From Bremerella alba (GTDB lineage: Bacteria; Planctomycetota; Planctomycetia; Pirellulales; Pirellulaceae): DNA of 64,000 bases. Position 1 is the first letter of the stretch, and every line of letters begins with the position of its first letter. Where the stretch lies: assembly GCF_013618625.1 (NCBI RefSeq), contig NZ_JABRWO010000014.1, positions 1-64,000 of the forward strand, in the 5' to 3' direction. Below the pieces are notes generated by a model. The model did no database searches. It had not been told where the DNA came from and worked only from the letters and a program-made list of their open reading frames with translations. Shown here one piece after another: positions 61,762 to 64,000 of this stretch. The position numbers and the translations under genes were made by a program.

Positions 61762-64000
61762 ATGTCATTGGCTAGCAGCCGTATAATCTTCGCGCTCATC
61801 CTCGCTACCATTGCCGGTCTCGTGACACCCGTCGAGGCCTGGGCTCAAAATCGAGGGAGAGGCTCCGTCGTCCCTAGTGATGCCTACTACGCCGGCTTTA
61901 TTCCTTTCTATCAGGGAGATTACGAGCAGGCGGGAGAAGTGTTCAATGCCGCTGGACGTGCGGGGGTTCGATCTACGGAAGGGCGTTGGATTGACTCTAT
62001 CTGTTACGCAACCATGCTCGGCGAATGCCATTTTCAAATGGGTAACAATGCCCAGGCACTCGAGAATTACACCACCGCGCTGCTTCTATTCGTGCAGCAC
62101 TCTAACTGGATGCTGCGGATTAATCCCGAAAGTTTGGGGCCCATTGGGCCTGTCAGTAATGACCTGCGGAATAATGTGACTTGGGGAAAGTCGGGTCGAA
62201 ATACACTGATCGGCGATTATCCCAATTCGCTTCCCACTTTTCAGGGACAAACCGACGCCCAGAACCAGGCGGCCGCTCGTGGTGGCGGAGTACTTTCGCC
62301 CGGCCGAATCATGCCAGTTCGAGCTAGTGAGATCGCGCGATGTATTGCTTTGGCGATCTACCGTCGACAAGAGATCCTGGGTCCCATCAGCCAATACGAT
62401 GGGCTAACAGGGCAAGTCGTGGGTGTGTTGCAGCGTCGCCCGGCCCCGCCAAACCATTGGACCGGAGCATGGGTTGATGTGCAGCACGGTTTGGCTTTGG
62501 CGGCTGCTGGAAAGAGCGATGAAGCCGTCCAAACTCTCCAGCGAAGTCTAACGACAGCCGGCCAATATGATCACGATCTGACTTCATTGGCGCTTTTACA
62601 GTTAGGACGAATCGCCCTCGAGCAGCAAGACTTCCCGGCAGCGCAAACGTACTTTTTGGAAGCAACTTACTCGGCAGCGGCGTTTCAGCAGTTTCAGCAA
62701 ATCGAAGACGCCCTGGATGGTCTGGCGAAGGTTAGCATGATCACCAAGGCGGGCCAAATGCCGCAGGGCCTACTGGCGATCGGGAACTGGAAGGAACTTC
62801 GTAAGCTCGATGCTCTACGGGCCAAGTTGAATTTGGCACTCGCCGAGGCCAACTCGTATATGGGCAACCTGCCAGGTGCCAATGGTGCTTTGGAGGATGC
62901 CAGGCGGGCCATGAACCGCCGTTCGATGAGCAAAGGACGCGTGGGCATTCGTTATGGATACCTCTCGTCGCTGCTGGCCTTTCAAGGAGGTAATGCTGCC
63001 GCTGGTGCCAGTAACTTTACCTCGGCTGTTGCTGCGAACCGGTCTGCTTCGACACGTGTTTACCAAACCGAAATGACCAACCAGCTTTTTGTATCGAATA
63101 CGATCACCGAGCGATCTGCCCAACTTCTTTACGATGAACTCCTTCGAGAGCCCACCGATGCCGACTGGATCTCAGAGCCGTTTGAGACGCTTACGGTCCT
63201 GCTGACCCCCAATGCGACGGCGATGGAGAATTGGTTTAACACGGCCGTCATGCGTAAGCAACCAGAGTTAGCTTTGGAGTTGGCAGATCGTATCCGACGC
63301 ATGAGGTTCTTCGCCACGCTTCCCTTAGGTGGACGTTTACTGGCGCTTCGCTGGGTGCTTGAATCTCCGGATGCCTCACTCGATACCAAAGGTAAATTGC
63401 AACGGCAAGATTTGCTGGCCAAGTATCCTGAACTGAAAACATTTCAAGACGAAGCCAATCGCCTCAAGGGTGAGTTACTACAAATTGACTTGCAACCCGA
63501 GGATAAAGACGCGTATGTGAAACAACGCGATCTCGTCGAGAAATTGCAGAACGTTTCCGATGGCTACGAAGTTTTGTTAGGTGCCATCGCACTGAGACGG
63601 ACGCCAAGTCAGTTTCTGTTTCCACCTTTGAAGCCGACTGCCGAGATTCGCGAGAAGTTGGATGACACTCAACTCGTGCTGACATTCTTCTCAACGACTC
63701 GTAGCGTGCATGCGTTTTTGTTTACTAAGAAAGACTATGTGCACTGGACGCTCGACAATCCACGAGAGATTAAAGGGCAGATTGGGGACCTGCTTAAGCA
63801 GATAGGTTTGATCAAACGTGATGCCCCGGTTCAAGCGAAAGACCTGGCCGAAACCGAATGGAAAACGACCTCGGCCGAACTGCTCAAACGGTTCATTCCG
63901 GCCTTGAAGCCCGGTTTTTGGAATACCTATTCCGAATTGGTAATTGTTCCGGACGATGTGTTGTGGTACGTCCCCTTTGAAGCATTGCATACCGACGACG
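61762..64000 (+). CDS. TPR-CHAT domain protein, exported; truncated by the window end
   Basis: The frame is open from ATG 61762 to the window end, 746 codons, with AAGGAG eight bases upstream. Signal peptide MSLASSRIIFALILATIAGLVTPVEAWAQ. Tandem TPR-like helices follow (PFYQGDYEQAGEVFNAAGRAG, MGNNAQALENYTTALLLF, GKSDEAVQTLQRSLTTAG, EQQDFPAAQTYFLEATY). A long helical linker leads at about residue 635 to strands typical of a CHAT domain (TQLVLTFFSTTRSVHAFLF, YSELVIVPDDVLWYVPFEAL). CHAT domains are caspase-like peptidases; the catalytic His-Cys pair would lie beyond the window. A signal peptide implies action outside the cytoplasm. Confidence 0.85.
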   Translation, partial: MSLASSRIIFALILATIAGLVTPVEAWAQNRGRGSVVPSDAYYAGFIPFYQGDYEQAGEVFNAAGRAGVRSTEGRWIDSICYATMLGECHFQMGNNAQALENYTTALLLFVQHSNWMLRINPESLGPIGPVSNDLRNNVTWGKSGRNTLIGDYPNSLPTFQGQTDAQNQAAARGGGVLSPGRIMPVRASEIARCIALAIYRRQEILGPISQYDGLTGQVVGVLQRRPAPPNHWTGAWVDVQHGLALAAAGKSDEAVQTLQRSLTTAGQYDHDLTSLALLQLGRIALEQQDFPAAQTYFLEATYSAAAFQQFQQIEDALDGLAKVSMITKAGQMPQGLLAIGNWKELRKLDALRAKLNLALAEANSYMGNLPGANGALEDARRAMNRRSMSKGRVGIRYGYLSSLLAFQGGNAAAGASNFTSAVAANRSASTRVYQTEMTNQLFVSNTITERSAQLLYDELLREPTDADWISEPFETLTVLLTPNATAMENWFNTAVMRKQPELALELADRIRRMRFFATLPLGGRLLALRWVLESPDASLDTKGKLQRQDLLAKYPELKTFQDEANRLKGELLQIDLQPEDKDAYVKQRDLVEKLQNVSDGYEVLLGAIALRRTPSQFLFPPLKPTAEIREKLDDTQLVLTFFSTTRSVHAFLFTKKDYVHWTLDNPREIKGQIGDLLKQIGLIKRDAPVQAKDLAETEWKTTSAELLKRFIPALKPGFWNTYSELVIVPDDVLWYVPFEALHTDD

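Overview
The window looks like chromosomal DNA of a planctomycete, most likely of the Pirellulaceae (Blastopirellula/Bremerella type). This rests on gene content, not on a database search. Typical features are many secreted proteins of unknown function, a DUF1571 protein, a formylglycine sulfatase, a Ser/Thr kinase with a long ectodomain, a RAYT transposase remnant, unusual c-type cytochrome motifs, and an OmpH-LpxC pair showing a Gram-negative envelope. GC content looks moderate, roughly mid-50s percent. Genes sit on both strands in short operons, and several convergent pairs overlap at their stop codons.

Layout. 1-5.3 kb: the 3' end of a RAYT transposase abutting a truncated sialidase-like gene, a small lipoprotein gene flanked by direct repeats of a larA-type 3' end, an intact LarA-like gene, and leucyl aminopeptidase. 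5.4-10.1 kb: four related secreted proteins whose C-terminal regions resemble the secretin beta-domain; two also carry paired EF hands. 10.2-12.7 kb: a two-gene membrane complex of the cytochrome bd superfamily whose large subunit has a fused cytochrome c domain. 12.7-19.7 kb: a FemAB/GNAT-like protein, DUF1571, a metallo-beta-lactamase hydrolase, an FHA-GAF histidine kinase and an M28 peptidase with a PDZ domain. 19.7-24.9 kb: a hairpin-rich spacer, ompH, lpxC, a Gfo/Idh oxidoreductase, an ABC-2 permease and acylphosphatase. 25-30.2 kb: a CX4CH haem-motif protein, a Nudix hydrolase, FtsH and RsgA. 30.4-36.7 kb: a Ser/Thr kinase, then a peptide-type ABC binding protein and two permeases without an ATPase.

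36.8-50.4 kb: a small cytochrome c, aldose epimerase, a multi-pass membrane protein, tRNA-Val with its promoter and terminator, two small proteins, MutS, a sulfatase, a hydroxyproline epimerase/D-amino-acid oxidase pair, and a PlsC-ACP-AMP ligase gene interrupted by an in-frame TAG. 50.4-64 kb: a nucleotidyltransferase-like protein; an overlapping beta-CASP/LOG/SDR operon; a TlpA-like lipoprotein; a secreted peroxiredoxin-like protein; a transglutaminase pair in which one copy has lost its catalytic residues; small lipoproteins; a secreted alpha/beta hydrolase; and a TPR-CHAT protein running off the window end.

The best candidate for something undescribed is the EF-hand/secretin-like cluster at 5476-10039. 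It has no pilus or secretion genes beside it, and its two EF-hand genes share an upstream promoter-like block. Other strong points are the catalytically dead transglutaminase paralogue next to an apparently active one, the amber-split lipid enzyme, and the direct-repeat-bounded lipoprotein segment.
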